From contig NZ_CP048410.1 of NCBI RefSeq assembly GCF_019357415.1, forward strand, positions 1,578,501 to 1,642,500: DNA of 64,000 bases, in the 5' to 3' direction. Source of the DNA: Gramella sp. MT6. Lineage in GTDB: Bacteria; Bacteroidota; Bacteroidia; Flavobacteriales; Flavobacteriaceae. How positions within the stretch are numbered: the stretch's first letter is position 1; the number at the start of each line of letters is the position of its first letter. The translations under genes were made by a program, and so were the position numbers. The notes under the pieces were generated by a model that saw only the letters and a program-made list of their open reading frames with translations, did no database searches and had not been told where the DNA came from. Of this stretch, positions 18,231 to 27,600 are shown piece by piece.

Positions 18231-19763
18231 TTAATGTTTAAAATGGCGTGTTCCTGTCATCACCATGGCGATATTATTTTCATTGCAATAATCGATGCTC
18301 AGCTGATCTTTAATTGATCCTCCAGGCTGAATTACTGCAGTGATACCTGCGTTTCCGGCAATCTCCACACAATCAGGGAATGGGAAAAAAGCATCACTCG
18401 CCATAACGGCACCATTCAGGTCAAAATCAAATGACCTTGCTTTCTCTATGCTTTGGGTTAGGGCATCCACTCTTGAAGTCTGACCAGTACCACTTGCACA
18501 AAGTTGTTTGTTTTTAGCTAAAACGATGGTATTCGATTTAGTGTGTTTGCAAATTTTAGATGCAAATATCATGTCAGATAACTCGTCATCTGATGCTTTA
18601 TTGTTCGTGGCCTGCGTAAGATCTTCCAGTTTATCTGTCTTTAGATCTTTATCCTGAACCAAAACTCCATTCAAACAGGTTCTTACCTGGTCCTTTGGAA
18701 GTTCAACATCTTTAAGTATTAAAAGAATTCTGTTCTTCTTTCCTTTCAATATTTCTAACGCTTCCGAAGAAAAAGAAGGAGCGATCACCACTTCACAGAA
18801 AAGTTTGTGGATTTCTTCAGCAGTTTTGGCATCTATTTCCACATTACTGATCAGGATCCCACCGAAAGCTGAGACTGGATCACCTGCCAGCGCATCTACA
18901 TACGCCTGGTGGATAGTGTCACGCTGCGCAAGACCACAAGCGTTATTATGTTTTAAGATGGCGAAGGTTGGAGCCTCTCCTTTGAATTCATTCATGAGGT
19001 TAACCGCAGCATCAACATCCAAAAGGTTATTATAAGAAAGTTCCTTTCCGTGAAGTTTGTCAAAGATCGCATCGAAATCTCCAAAGAAAGTCCCTTTTTG
19101 ATGTGGGTTTTCTCCATACCTCAATTCTTTTCCCTTCAATTCACTTTGTTTGAAAGAATTTACTTCTCCTTCAGTATTAAAATAATTGAAGATCGCTGAA
19201 TCGTAATGCGAAGAAATATTAAAAGCTTTTGTCGCGAATCTTTTCCTGTCTGCTATGCTGGTTTCTCCATTCTTTGCATTCAGGAGATCAAGAAACTCTT
19301 GGTAGTCGTCTACAGATGAAACACAGGTAACATCCTTGAAGTTTTTAGCCGCAGCACGAATTAAAGAAATACCTCCAATGTCTATTTTTTCAATGATATC
19401 CTGTTCAGAAGCGCCAGAAGCTACTGTTTTTTCAAAAGGATAAAGGTCCACGATCACAATGTCAATCTGCGGAATTTCATATTGTTCCAGTTCTTTTACA
19501 TCTCCTTCATGGTCTTGACGGTTCAATATTCCACCAAAAACCTTAGGGTGAAGTGTCTTTACTCTTCCGCCTAAAATTGAAGGATATGAGGTTACATCTT
19601 CAACTGGGATCACCTCGATCCCTAGATCCTTGATAAATTTTTCGGTACCTCCGGTAGAGTATATTTTGATTCCCAGGTCATTAAGTTTTTCAACGATTGG
19701 TTCTAACCCGTCTTTACTGAAAACTGAAATTAAAGCAGATTTTGCTTGTTTTAATTCGCTCAT
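18231..19763 (-). CDS. purH: Bifunctional AICAR transformylase/IMP cyclohydrolase PurH
   Basis: PurH carries out the last two steps of de novo purine synthesis, formylating AICAR and closing the ring to IMP. The N-terminal MGS-like cyclohydrolase domain (about 1-150) shows STGGTEKFIKDLG and GGRVKTLHPKVFGGIL, and the transformylase domain shows LRYGENPHQKG, KHNNACGLA and SDAFFPFPDCVE. The 510-residue length is normal. On the minus strand a TACTTTTG sequence matches the -7 box about 23 bases before the start. Its position just upstream of mreB is common in flavobacteria. Confidence 0.97.
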   Translation of the reverse strand: MSELKQAKSALISVFSKDGLEPIVEKLNDLGIKIYSTGGTEKFIKDLGIEVIPVEDVTSYPSILGGRVKTLHPKVFGGILNRQDHEGDVKELEQYEIPQIDIVIVDLYPFEKTVASGASEQDIIEKIDIGGISLIRAAAKNFKDVTCVSSVDDYQEFLDLLNAKNGETSIADRKRFATKAFNISSHYDSAIFNYFNTEGEVNSFKQSELKGKELRYGENPHQKGTFFGDFDAIFDKLHGKELSYNNLLDVDAAVNLMNEFKGEAPTFAILKHNNACGLAQRDTIHQAYVDALAGDPVSAFGGILISNVEIDAKTAEEIHKLFCEVVIAPSFSSEALEILKGKKNRILLILKDVELPKDQVRTCLNGVLVQDKDLKTDKLEDLTQATNNKASDDELSDMIFASKICKHTKSNTIVLAKNKQLCASGTGQTSRVDALTQSIEKARSFDFDLNGAVMASDAFFPFPDCVEIAGNAGITAVIQPGGSIKDQLSIDYCNENNIAMVMTGTRHFKH

Positions 19764-19785
19764 TGTGTTGTGTTTGTTAAAGCTG

Positions 19786-19793
19786 CAAAAGTA
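19786..19793 (-). promoter_or_regulatory. purH: Possible -7 box of the purH promoter
   Basis: Read on the minus strand the sequence is TACTTTTG, a match to the Bacteroidota TAnnTTTG -7 element, 22 bases before the purH ATG. A good -33 TTTG-like box is not obvious at the usual 19-20 base spacing, so this remains tentative. Confidence 0.4.
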
Positions 19794-19909
19794 ACCAATT
19801 AAGCTAAAAATCTGAAGGAGGAATCCCTGAATTCTAAATAAATTTTGTAACGAATTTTTAGAACGAACGTCCTATCTTTAAATCGACCTAAAACAGCTGA
19901 TTTTATACC

Positions 19910-21166
19910 ATGCTAATTTATTTACGCGTACTCAAGGAGAGCTTTAATTTCGCTATAAGCGCTCTTAAAAATAACCGTCTTCGTACTTTTCTCTCTTTGC
20001 TGGGCGTTACCATTGGTATATTTTCAATTATCGCAGTTCTTGCCGCCGTAGATTCCCTGAAAAAAGATATTACCGGAAGTTTAAGTGCACTGGATAACAG
20101 CACGGTTATCGTTATGAGATTCAATTTTGGACCTTCTGAAGTTCCACGTTGGAAAAGAGAACAGTTTCCAGATGTCACCTATGAAGAATATCAGAATCTG
20201 AAGAAGAGTCTTCCAGATGTAGAAGCTATAAGTTTTGCACTGGGAGTTCCCGGGGGTTCTTCTATAAAATATCAGGACGTTACCAGCACTGGAGTAGATA
20301 TTGGTGCAGTGACCCATGAATATTATGATATTGAAGCTTTTGAGCTGGAAGAAGGAAGGTTTTTTAATGAACCCGAAGCTGTGAGCGGCTCTGGGGTTAT
20401 TGTCCTGGGGCATGAGATCGCGAATAATTTATTTGGCGATTCCAATGGCTTAGGGAAAGAAGTGAGGATCTTTGGAAGACGGGCAACCGTAATTGGAGTT
20501 CTTAAAAAGCAGGGGCAGTCCTTGTTTACAGGTTCAAGAGATGGCCAGGCCTTTGTGCCGGCAAATTTTGCCCGACGAGTTTATGGTACCACCAAAGGAA
20601 CTGTATTCCCTCAAATAGTCATGAAGCCAGAAGATGGAGTAGATAATGACGAATTTGTAGCGATGCTGGAACAACAGCTTAGAAATATGCGTGGACTGAA
20701 ACCCGGGGAGATCAATAACTTTTTTGTGAACCAACTTCAGGGATTTGCAGATTTTATAGACAATATTACCGGACAGTTAAATATCATTGGTTTGGTCATC
20801 AGCGGATTTTCATTGCTGGTAGGTGGCTTTGGAATCGCAAATATCATGTTCGTGAGCGTAAAAGAGCGAACTAACTTAATTGGAATTCAGAAATCCCTGG
20901 GGGCCAAGAACAAGTTCATTCTTTCTCAGTTCTTATTTGAAGCGATTATACTTTCAGTAATTGGAGGAATGGTTGGATTATTTATAGTCTGGCTGGTTTC
21001 TATTGTAGCTTCCCAGTTTACTGGTGATTTTGAATTCGTCCTTTCTCCACTGAATATTTTAATTGGAACCGCCGTATCTGCAGTAATTGGATTAATTTCA
21101 GGTATAATTCCCGCTATATCTGCTTCTAAACTAGATCCTGTTGAAGCAATTAGAACTGGAATGTAA
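19910..21166 (+). CDS. MacB/FtsX-type ABC transporter permease
   Basis: This 418-residue protein has the layout of a MacB-type permease: an N-terminal membrane helix (about 22-50, with NNRLRTFLSLLGVTIGIFS), a periplasmic MacB_PCD-like domain (50-270), and three C-terminal helices forming an FtsX domain (about 290-415, with RTNLIGIQKSLGA). Such proteins do not import substrate but couple ATP use to periplasmic or lipoprotein export. No ATPase or membrane fusion gene lies beside it, so the partners must be encoded elsewhere. The ending KLDPVEAIR is typical of the family. Confidence 0.9.
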   Translation: MLIYLRVLKESFNFAISALKNNRLRTFLSLLGVTIGIFSIIAVLAAVDSLKKDITGSLSALDNSTVIVMRFNFGPSEVPRWKREQFPDVTYEEYQNLKKSLPDVEAISFALGVPGGSSIKYQDVTSTGVDIGAVTHEYYDIEAFELEEGRFFNEPEAVSGSGVIVLGHEIANNLFGDSNGLGKEVRIFGRRATVIGVLKKQGQSLFTGSRDGQAFVPANFARRVYGTTKGTVFPQIVMKPEDGVDNDEFVAMLEQQLRNMRGLKPGEINNFFVNQLQGFADFIDNITGQLNIIGLVISGFSLLVGGFGIANIMFVSVKERTNLIGIQKSLGAKNKFILSQFLFEAIILSVIGGMVGLFIVWLVSIVASQFTGDFEFVLSPLNILIGTAVSAVIGLISGIIPAISASKLDPVEAIRTGM

Positions 21167-21270
21167 AGGTCTCGTTAAATGCGTTGTCATTTACCCTCAA
21201 TTTTAGCTTAAATTATTCTAAAAAGAATTAAAGTTCGTTAAAGATCTGTTTCCCAGGGTAAAGCTTGTGT

Positions 21271-21390
21271 ATGTTTGAATCAAAAGCTATGGAAATGGGA
21301 AATGAAATTGAAAAAAACTATTTGAATTCTATTCTACAATTGATTGGATTTTTTATCCTTTTATTTTTTACAATAGCCTTTCAAATATAG
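21271..21390 (+). CDS. Possible 39-residue single-helix membrane protein
   Basis: This ATG-started frame encodes 39 residues: a hydrophilic N terminus (MFESKAMEMGNEIEKNY) followed by a hydrophobic helix rich in Leu, Ile and Phe and the end AFQI. It lies on the plus strand just before a strong terminator, which fits a short independent transcript. No ribosome binding site or family is recognised, so this is only a candidate gene. Confidence 0.35.
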   Translation: MFESKAMEMGNEIEKNYLNSILQLIGFFILLFFTIAFQI

Positions 21391-21436
21391 ATTTGAAAAA
21401 GAAATATCACTAAAAACTAGCTATACCAAAAACGAT

Positions 21437-21466
21437 AAAACCCTTAGGAACTCCTAAGGGTTTTAT
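21437..21466. terminator. Bidirectional intrinsic terminator
   Basis: The arms AAAACCCTTAGG (21437-21448) and CCTAAGGGTTTT (21453-21464) are a perfect 12-base inverted repeat with a four-base loop. A/T tracts on both sides allow it to end both the plus-strand small ORF and the minus-strand GAF gene. Confidence 0.87.
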
Positions 21467-21484
21467 TGTTATATGTGTTTTCCT

Positions 21485-21940
21485 CTATAAGATCTCAGAT
21501 ACTTTTTCATTTACCCATTGAAGAAAAATTTCATCTTCGTGTGAGAATGGATCTTCAGTATGACTGTCTATATCTATCTGGCCAATGTTCTCTCCGTTTT
21601 TGAAAAGAGGGATAACAATCTCTGCCTTTACATGAATACTGCAGGCTATGTAATTATTTTGAGCTTTCACATCTGGTACCACGAAATTTTTATTCGAAAC
21701 CGCAACCTGTCCGCAAATACCTTTACCAAAAGGGATAATTTCATGATCTGTTGGTTCTCCGGCAAAAGATCTTAATTTAAGTTCTTCCTTATCTCCATTC
21801 TTAAAGTAGAAACCTACCCAGTCATAATATGGAATATTAGATTCAAGTAGCTCACATACTTCTGTAAGCCTTTTATCCACGCTTAGATTCTCATTATTAA
21901 GGATCTCTTCAACTCTTGGTTTTAATTTCTGAAATGGCAT
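21485..21940 (-). CDS. GAF-domain protein (free methionine-(R)-sulfoxide reductase-like)
   Basis: This cytoplasmic single GAF-domain protein resembles the fRMsr/YtfR-like family that reduces free methionine-R-sulfoxide. Visible stretches are YYDWVGFYF, GKGICGQVAVSNKNFVVPDV, YIACSIHVKAEIVIPL and IDIDSHTEDPFS. The conserved Cys in GICGQV and in YIACS match the positions of the reductase cysteines, but the enzyme activity is inferred. I chose the ATG at 21938-21940 (MPFQKLKP) because homologues begin there; an upstream ATG would add ten residues. It diverges from the exosortase gene and may share its regulatory region. Confidence 0.82.
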   Translation of the reverse strand: MPFQKLKPRVEEILNNENLSVDKRLTEVCELLESNIPYYDWVGFYFKNGDKEELKLRSFAGEPTDHEIIPFGKGICGQVAVSNKNFVVPDVKAQNNYIACSIHVKAEIVIPLFKNGENIGQIDIDSHTEDPFSHEDEIFLQWVNEKVSEIL

Positions 21941-22028
21941 ATTAACAATATTTAGTGCAAAAGTATTCAATTTCTCATGTAAACTGAGCCTTTGATTTCT
22001 ATAAATTTGTTAAAAACCCCTCTATCGC

Positions 22029-22577
22029 TTGCTCAGTTTAATTAAGAAATATCGTCTTGTTCTTAGATTCATCTTTATATTTCTGGGTAGTTACTTTCTT
22101 TTTTCCAGTCTCTATAGCGGATTTCTAATTCTGTACGATACAGAACATCCCGTTCCAGATCCTTTAACTCAGCTCGTAGCGCGTCAAAGCGGAACAGTAA
22201 TGCAGGGTTTAGGTTATGAGAATGTTGAGGTAGTGATGCATTATACCGGTTTGTCCATGAAATTAATGGTCAATGATTATTTTTTAGCCGGAATAGTGGA
22301 AGGCTGTAATTCAGCGAGTATAATTATACTTTTCACTTCTTTTATTCTGGCATTCTTTGGAAAAACTGTTTCAACCATACTATATATTCTGGCCGGCTCG
22401 GTCATCATTTACTCGATCAATATTCTTAGAATAGTGATACTTGCGGTAAGTATTTATGAATACCCGCAATATGCCAACATAATGCATTCAATATTTTTCC
22501 CATTAGCTATTTACGGGACTGTTTTAATTCTCTGGTTGATCTGGGTTAGAATTTATTCAAAATGGAAAAAACAGTAA
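22029..22577 (+). CDS. xrtF: Exosortase-family protein, XrtF type
   Basis: Exosortases are polytopic membrane transpeptidases that process C-terminal sorting signals. This 182-residue protein has the three family catalytic residues in conserved settings: Cys93 in VEGCNSAS, Arg134 in NILRIVIL and His153 in MHSIFFP. Short length, flavobacterial context and the paired downstream membrane gene indicate the XrtF subtype. The start is a TTG at 22029 (MLSLIKKYR); no better ATG is in frame before the first helix. It overlaps the next gene by 16 bases. No protein in this window carries an obvious C-terminal sorting signal, so substrates are elsewhere. Confidence 0.86.
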   Translation: MLSLIKKYRLVLRFIFIFLGSYFLFSSLYSGFLILYDTEHPVPDPLTQLVARQSGTVMQGLGYENVEVVMHYTGLSMKLMVNDYFLAGIVEGCNSASIIILFTSFILAFFGKTVSTILYILAGSVIIYSINILRIVILAVSIYEYPQYANIMHSIFFPLAIYGTVLILWLIWVRIYSKWKKQ

Positions 22578-23011
22578 AAAGACGGTATCGGATAGTGGAA
22601 ATTGGTCTATTGGTCCTGTTGCTTGCGGCTATAAGATTTTTCGAGCAGGAATTGTTCTATGATCCGTTAATCCAGTTCTTTAAATCTGATTATTTACTGG
22701 ACATCATACCACCAATGGACATGGCCAAACTTATGTTCAATCTTACCCTTAGATTTTGGCTGAATACAATTATATCTTTAGCTATAATCTATATAAGTTT
22801 TAGAGACCTCAATATCTTGAAGTTTTCTGCGGTTTTATATGCCATTCTTTATGTACTGGCAACCATCGTATTTATTTTTCTGGTATTAAATATAGAAAGA
22901 GAACATTATCTGGCCCTCTTTTATGTAAGAAGGTTTTTAATTCATCCGCTTTTTTTATTGATCCTGCTTCCGGCTTTTTATTACTATAGACTGAAAGAAT
23001 ATAAAAAGTAG
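22562..23011 (+). CDS. Exosortase F system-associated membrane protein
   Basis: This 149-residue membrane protein has about four hydrophobic helices, a central RFWLNTIISLAIIYISFRD segment and the tail RRFLIHPLFLLILLPAFYYYRLK. It overlaps the 3' end of the XrtF gene by 16 bases in another frame, so the two are translationally coupled. The position and general pattern match the accessory protein that accompanies XrtF in flavobacteria. Its biochemical role is unknown. Confidence 0.8.
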   Translation: MEKTVKRRYRIVEIGLLVLLLAAIRFFEQELFYDPLIQFFKSDYLLDIIPPMDMAKLMFNLTLRFWLNTIISLAIIYISFRDLNILKFSAVLYAILYVLATIVFIFLVLNIEREHYLALFYVRRFLIHPLFLLILLPAFYYYRLKEYKK

Positions 23012-23014
23012 GAT

Positions 23015-23962
23015 CTAAACATCGATCTTGTCTTTATTCTGTTCCAGCCACTGCCTGAAATTAAGCAGTTCGGGATTTAATTTTCGGGTTGCATTTACAT
23101 CTCTAATGGTGCAGAAATATTCTTCCTGTTCAACCTTAAATTGGAACATATTACCAAGATCATCGGCTCCGGGAAAATCAAAATTCCTGTAAACCTCGGG
23201 CTCTACCGCGTTGTACTTTACCTTCTTGCCATAGACCTCAGAGAAAATATCAGCCATTTCCTTACCGGTAAGATGTTCACCCGCGATGGCAACAATCTTA
23301 TTCTTGTAGTTGTCACCAGCTTTGAATATTCCGTAGGCACATTTTCCTATATCTTCCGCGGCAATTCCTGGAAGTTCTTTTTTATCCATCGGGAACGTAA
23401 TTGCCAGTTCACCATCTTCGCCCTTTTGTGGACCCATCCCGAAATTGATAAAATTATCCCAGTAAAAAGAAGTGAAGAGAAGGGTGTAGGGAACTTTACT
23501 GGCCGTGAAATATTCATCCGCCTCACCCTTGGCATCAAAATGCGGTACCTTATACTTTTCCATCAAAGTGGGCATGCGGTCATCGTCTAAAGGAATCCAT
23601 TTCCTGGTGTCCTCAAGTGTAGACCAGATTACATGTTTTAAGCCTGCCTCTTTTCCTGCTTCAGCCATATTCTTGGCCTGCTCCAGTTCTTTTTCCGGAG
23701 AGAAATGTTCCCAGAAATTGGTCATACAAAAAGCGCCATAAGCGCCCTTGAAGGCTTTAATAACACTTTCTTTATTGTCTATATCTGCTTCTACAACCTC
23801 AGCTCCAAGGTCTTTAAGTTCTTTAGCTTTGTCTGACGATGGATTTCGTGTGATTGCTCTTGCTTTGAATCCGCCATCCGTGTCATTTAAAATTGCACGA
23901 ACTAATCCACCTCCCTGCGATCCTGTAGCACCTACGACCGCAATAATTTTTTTATTTCCCAT
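23015..23962 (-). CDS. NmrA-like NAD(P)-binding protein
   Basis: This 315-residue atypical short-chain dehydrogenase belongs to the NmrA/HSCARG group. The N terminus IIAVVGATGSQGGGLVRAIL contains the Gly-rich dinucleotide-binding motif GATGSQGG, and a following basic region (ARAITRNPSSDKAKEL) favours NADP. The second part matches the NmrA substrate-binding portion (VPYTLLFTSFYWDNF). Members sense redox state or act as quinone or sugar-nucleotide oxidoreductases; the substrate here is unknown. The gene ends three bases after the convergent exosortase partner. Confidence 0.87.
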   Translation of the reverse strand: MGNKKIIAVVGATGSQGGGLVRAILNDTDGGFKARAITRNPSSDKAKELKDLGAEVVEADIDNKESVIKAFKGAYGAFCMTNFWEHFSPEKELEQAKNMAEAGKEAGLKHVIWSTLEDTRKWIPLDDDRMPTLMEKYKVPHFDAKGEADEYFTASKVPYTLLFTSFYWDNFINFGMGPQKGEDGELAITFPMDKKELPGIAAEDIGKCAYGIFKAGDNYKNKIVAIAGEHLTGKEMADIFSEVYGKKVKYNAVEPEVYRNFDFPGADDLGNMFQFKVEQEEYFCTIRDVNATRKLNPELLNFRQWLEQNKDKIDV

Positions 23963-24144
23963 TTTTATATGATTGTTTAAGTGATTGATTTACATAAAAG
24001 TACGTATAAAATGATTAATTTTTAAAATTCAATTTTTGAAAGATTATTCCTGAAAATTGAAACCATGGACTCCATAAGTTTTCTAATTTTACCTCCAGGT
24101 TTTTGGATCTTTAAGGTCTAAAACTCTGATATTTAAAAAATATG

Positions 24145-24152
24145 TATTTTTG
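24145..24152 (+). promoter_or_regulatory. Possible -7 box in front of the copper island
   Basis: The sequence TATTTTTG matches TAnnTTTG and lies only six bases before the GTG at 24159. If used, the mRNA would be almost leaderless. I see no good -33 box at 19-20 bases, so this is tentative. Confidence 0.35.
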
Positions 24153-24158
24153 TAAGCA

Positions 24159-24551
24159 GTGAAAAAAGCTTTGCAACATATAATTTCCTTGACCATGGCC
24201 TTTCTGGTGATGTTATCTACCATGTCTTTTACGGTAGATAAGCATTTCTGTGGGAGTCATTTAGTGGATAAAGCCGTTTTCTCCAAGGCAAAGACTTGTG
24301 GGATGCAAATGAATGCGGCTGCGGAATCACATTGTTGTACCAATGAAAAAGTTTCAGTTGAAGGTCAGGATGAATTAAAATTATCTTTTGATTCTTTCGA
24401 TTTCCATCAACAGCTTTTCATTACTACTTTCACTTATGCCTATTTTGATCTGTTTGAAAGTTTACCAAAACAGATCATTCCATTTAAAGATTATTCTCCT
24501 CCCATACTGGTCACAGATATACAGCTGGAAGACCAAGTATTCCTTATTTGA
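24159..24551 (+). CDS. HYC_CC_PP-family small secreted protein
   Basis: This 130-residue protein starts with GTG, has a signal peptide ending near STMSF, and then the segment TVDKHFCGSHLVD plus later Cys residues (KTCGM, HCCTNE). This HYC..CC pattern matches a small Bacteroidota family usually found beside metal efflux genes. The region after residue 80 is hydrophobic-aromatic and it ends in a short hydrophilic tail. It is the first gene of the copper island and lies about 90 bases before cusA. A metal-binding role is inferred from the cysteines, the His and the neighbourhood. Confidence 0.78.
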   Translation: MKKALQHIISLTMAFLVMLSTMSFTVDKHFCGSHLVDKAVFSKAKTCGMQMNAAAESHCCTNEKVSVEGQDELKLSFDSFDFHQQLFITTFTYAYFDLFESLPKQIIPFKDYSPPILVTDIQLEDQVFLI

Positions 24552-24638
24552 TAATTAAGATTTAGATCTTGAACCACTCATTTTTTGCAGTGGCTTTTTG
24601 CGTTACGCGCCTTATTTCTAATTTTTAATTACCGAAAA

Positions 24639-27600
24639 ATGCTGAATAAAAGCATCAAATATTTAATCGAGAACAAACTGGTCACCTTTATATTACTAGC
24701 GGTGATCGTTGGTTGGGGGATCATGAACTCACCTTTCAACTGGGAAACCGGCATATTGCCAAATGATCCCGTGGCGGTAGATGCTATCCCCGACATTGGT
24801 GAAAATCAACAGATCATTTTTACCGAATGGCCTGGCCGCTCTCCACAGGATATTGAAGATCAGATCACTTATCCTTTAACCACGAGTTTACTTGGTATTC
24901 CGGGAGTGAAAACCATTCGTAGTTCTTCTATGTTCGGTTTTTCCAGTATCTATATCATTTTTGAAGAAGATGTAGAATTCTACTGGAGCCGTAGTCGTAT
25001 TCTTGAAAAGCTTAATTCTTTACCCGAAAACCTTTTACCCGAAGGCGTGAGCCCAACCCTGGGACCTGATGCTACAGGTCTTGGACAGATATTCTGGTAT
25101 ACTCTGGAAGGTCGGGATAAAGATGGAAATGTTACCGGTGGATGGGACCTGCAGGAATTGCGGAGTATTCAGGATTACTATGTAAAATATGCACTATCCG
25201 GAGCAAGTGGGGTTTCAGAAGTGGCGAGTATTGGTGGATATGTTCAGCAATATCAGATCGATGTGAAACCTGAACTAATGCGCCAATACGGAATTGGCCT
25301 GGATCAGGTTGTGATGGCGGTCAAGCAAAGTAATCGGGAAATAGGCGCGCAAACTCTGGAGATCAACCAGGCAGAATATCTGGTTCGAGGTCTGGGTTAC
25401 GTCAAATCTGTGGAAGACATCGAAAATGCAGTGGTGACTTCAGAAGATTATGCTTCTATAAAGATCAAGGACATTGCTAACGTCTCTATGGGACCTGCTT
25501 CGCGCCGTGGGATCCTGGACAAGGAAGGTGCTGAGGTTGTTGGAGGGGTTGTGGTTGCCCGTTACGGTGCCAATCCTTTGGAGGTGATCAATAATGTAAA
25601 GGCTGAAATTGCTGAAATAAGTTCCGGTCTTCCTTCAAAAACCCTAAGCGATGGTACCGAATCCCAACTTACAATTGTTCCTTTTTATGACAGGACAGAG
25701 CTTATCCAGGAAACTCTTGAAACTTTGAACGAAGCCCTTACGATGGAAATTTTGATCACTATTCTGGTCATTATTATTATGGTATTCAATTTAAGGGCCT
25801 CCATTCTAATTTCCGGATTACTGCCCGTGGCTGTTCTTATGGTGTTCATTTCGATGAAGATCTTTGACGTAGCGGCGAATATTGTAGCTCTTTCCGGTAT
25901 TGCGATTGCTATTGGGACCATGGTGGATATGGGAATTATCCTGTCTGAAAATATCATCAGGCATCTGGATATGAAAGATAAACGGCCCATTAATCAATTG
26001 GTCTATGAAGCCACAGCTGAAGTTTCTGGAGCGATCGTAACCGCGGTATTAACTACCATTATTAGCTTTATTCCTGTTTTCACTATGGTAGGAGCAGAAG
26101 GGAAGTTATTCCGACCTCTGGCTTTTACCAAGACCATGGCACTTACCGCTTCAATTTTGGTAGCCTTATTTCTAATTCCACCCATAGCAGCAATTTTATT
26201 CAAAAAACGAAATTTCAGAAAAGGAACGAGCTATATATTCCCTGTATTATTGATCCTTACAGGAATCGCAGCAATTTTCTTCGGATACTGGATAGGTCTC
26301 GCCTTAATTGGTTTTGGAGCGATAGACTTCCTCATGAAATTCGATAAGATTGATGAAAAGCAAAGTAAATTGTTCAAGATCATCATTTCAGTAGCAACAA
26401 TCGTAATGCTGCTATCTGTATACTGGAGGCCTCTGGGACTTCAAAACAGTATTTTTTTGAATCTTTTTTTCGTTTCAGTGATCACCTTTGGACTATTGGC
26501 GGTCTTTTACCTTTTCAAAAGATATTATGTTAGAATTCTAACATGGACCCTGGAAAATAAATTACTTTTCCTGGCTATTCCTACCGCAATTATCGTCCTT
26601 GGCTTCTTTATAATGAAAAATACTGGTAAGGAATTCATGCCTTCCTTAAACGAAGGATCCTTTCTCTTAATGCCTACTTCTTTACCCCATTCTGGAGTGG
26701 AGGAGAACAAAAGGGTTTTACAACAGTTAGATATGGCTGTGGCGAGTTTGCCAGAGGTGGAAACCGTGGTGGGTAAAGCGGGTAGAACCGAATCTGCTCT
26801 GGATCCGGCACCGCTATCCATGTACGAAAACATAATTCAGTATAAGACTGAATTTATGGAGAATGAAGATGGAGAAAAACAGGAATACCGTGTTAATGAA
26901 GATGGTTTGTTTATTCTGAAAAACGGGAAACTTGCTGCCAATCCAAATTCAGAAGTAGATAATTTAGAGCAGTACAAGGATTCTTTGGTAAATAATCCAT
27001 TGAAATTAAATCCTTCCCAACTTATTCCTGATGATGATGGTGAATATTTCAGGAATTGGAGACCTGAGATCAAAACTCCTGATGATATCTGGAATGAGAT
27101 CGCCAGGGTTACAAAGCTTCCGGGAGTAACATCTGCACCTAAATTACAGCCTATTGAAACGCGCCTTATCATGTTGCAAACTGGGATGAGAGCGCCAATG
27201 GGAATCAAGGTCCAGGGTCAGGACCTGAAGCAGATCCAGGATTTTGGGATGAAGCTTGAAGATATTCTAAAGGAGGCTGAGGGAGTTAAAGATGAAGCTG
27301 TTTTTGCCGATAGGATCGTAGGTAAACCTTATTTACTAATCGATATAAAAAGGGAGAGCCTTGCTCGTTACGGGATCTCAATTGATGATGTTCAACAAAT
27401 ATTGCAGGTCGCTGTTGGTGGAATGCAGTTGAGCCAGACGGTTGAGGGAAGAGAACGATATGGTATTCGTGTAAGGTATCCAAGAGAACTTCGTGGAAGC
27501 CCGCAGGATATCAAGGATATTTATGTTCCGGTAGAAGGCGGTTCACCAGTTCCTCTAGGCCAATTGGTAGACATTAGATATGAGCAGGGACCTCAGGTTA

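Larger units (their letters stand above)
21167..21484. other. Intergenic region of about 318 bases
   Basis: The stretch between the ABC permease and the GAF-domain gene holds one possible small membrane ORF (21271-21390) and a strong bidirectional terminator (21437-21464). I see nothing else in the first 100 bases. Confidence 0.6.
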
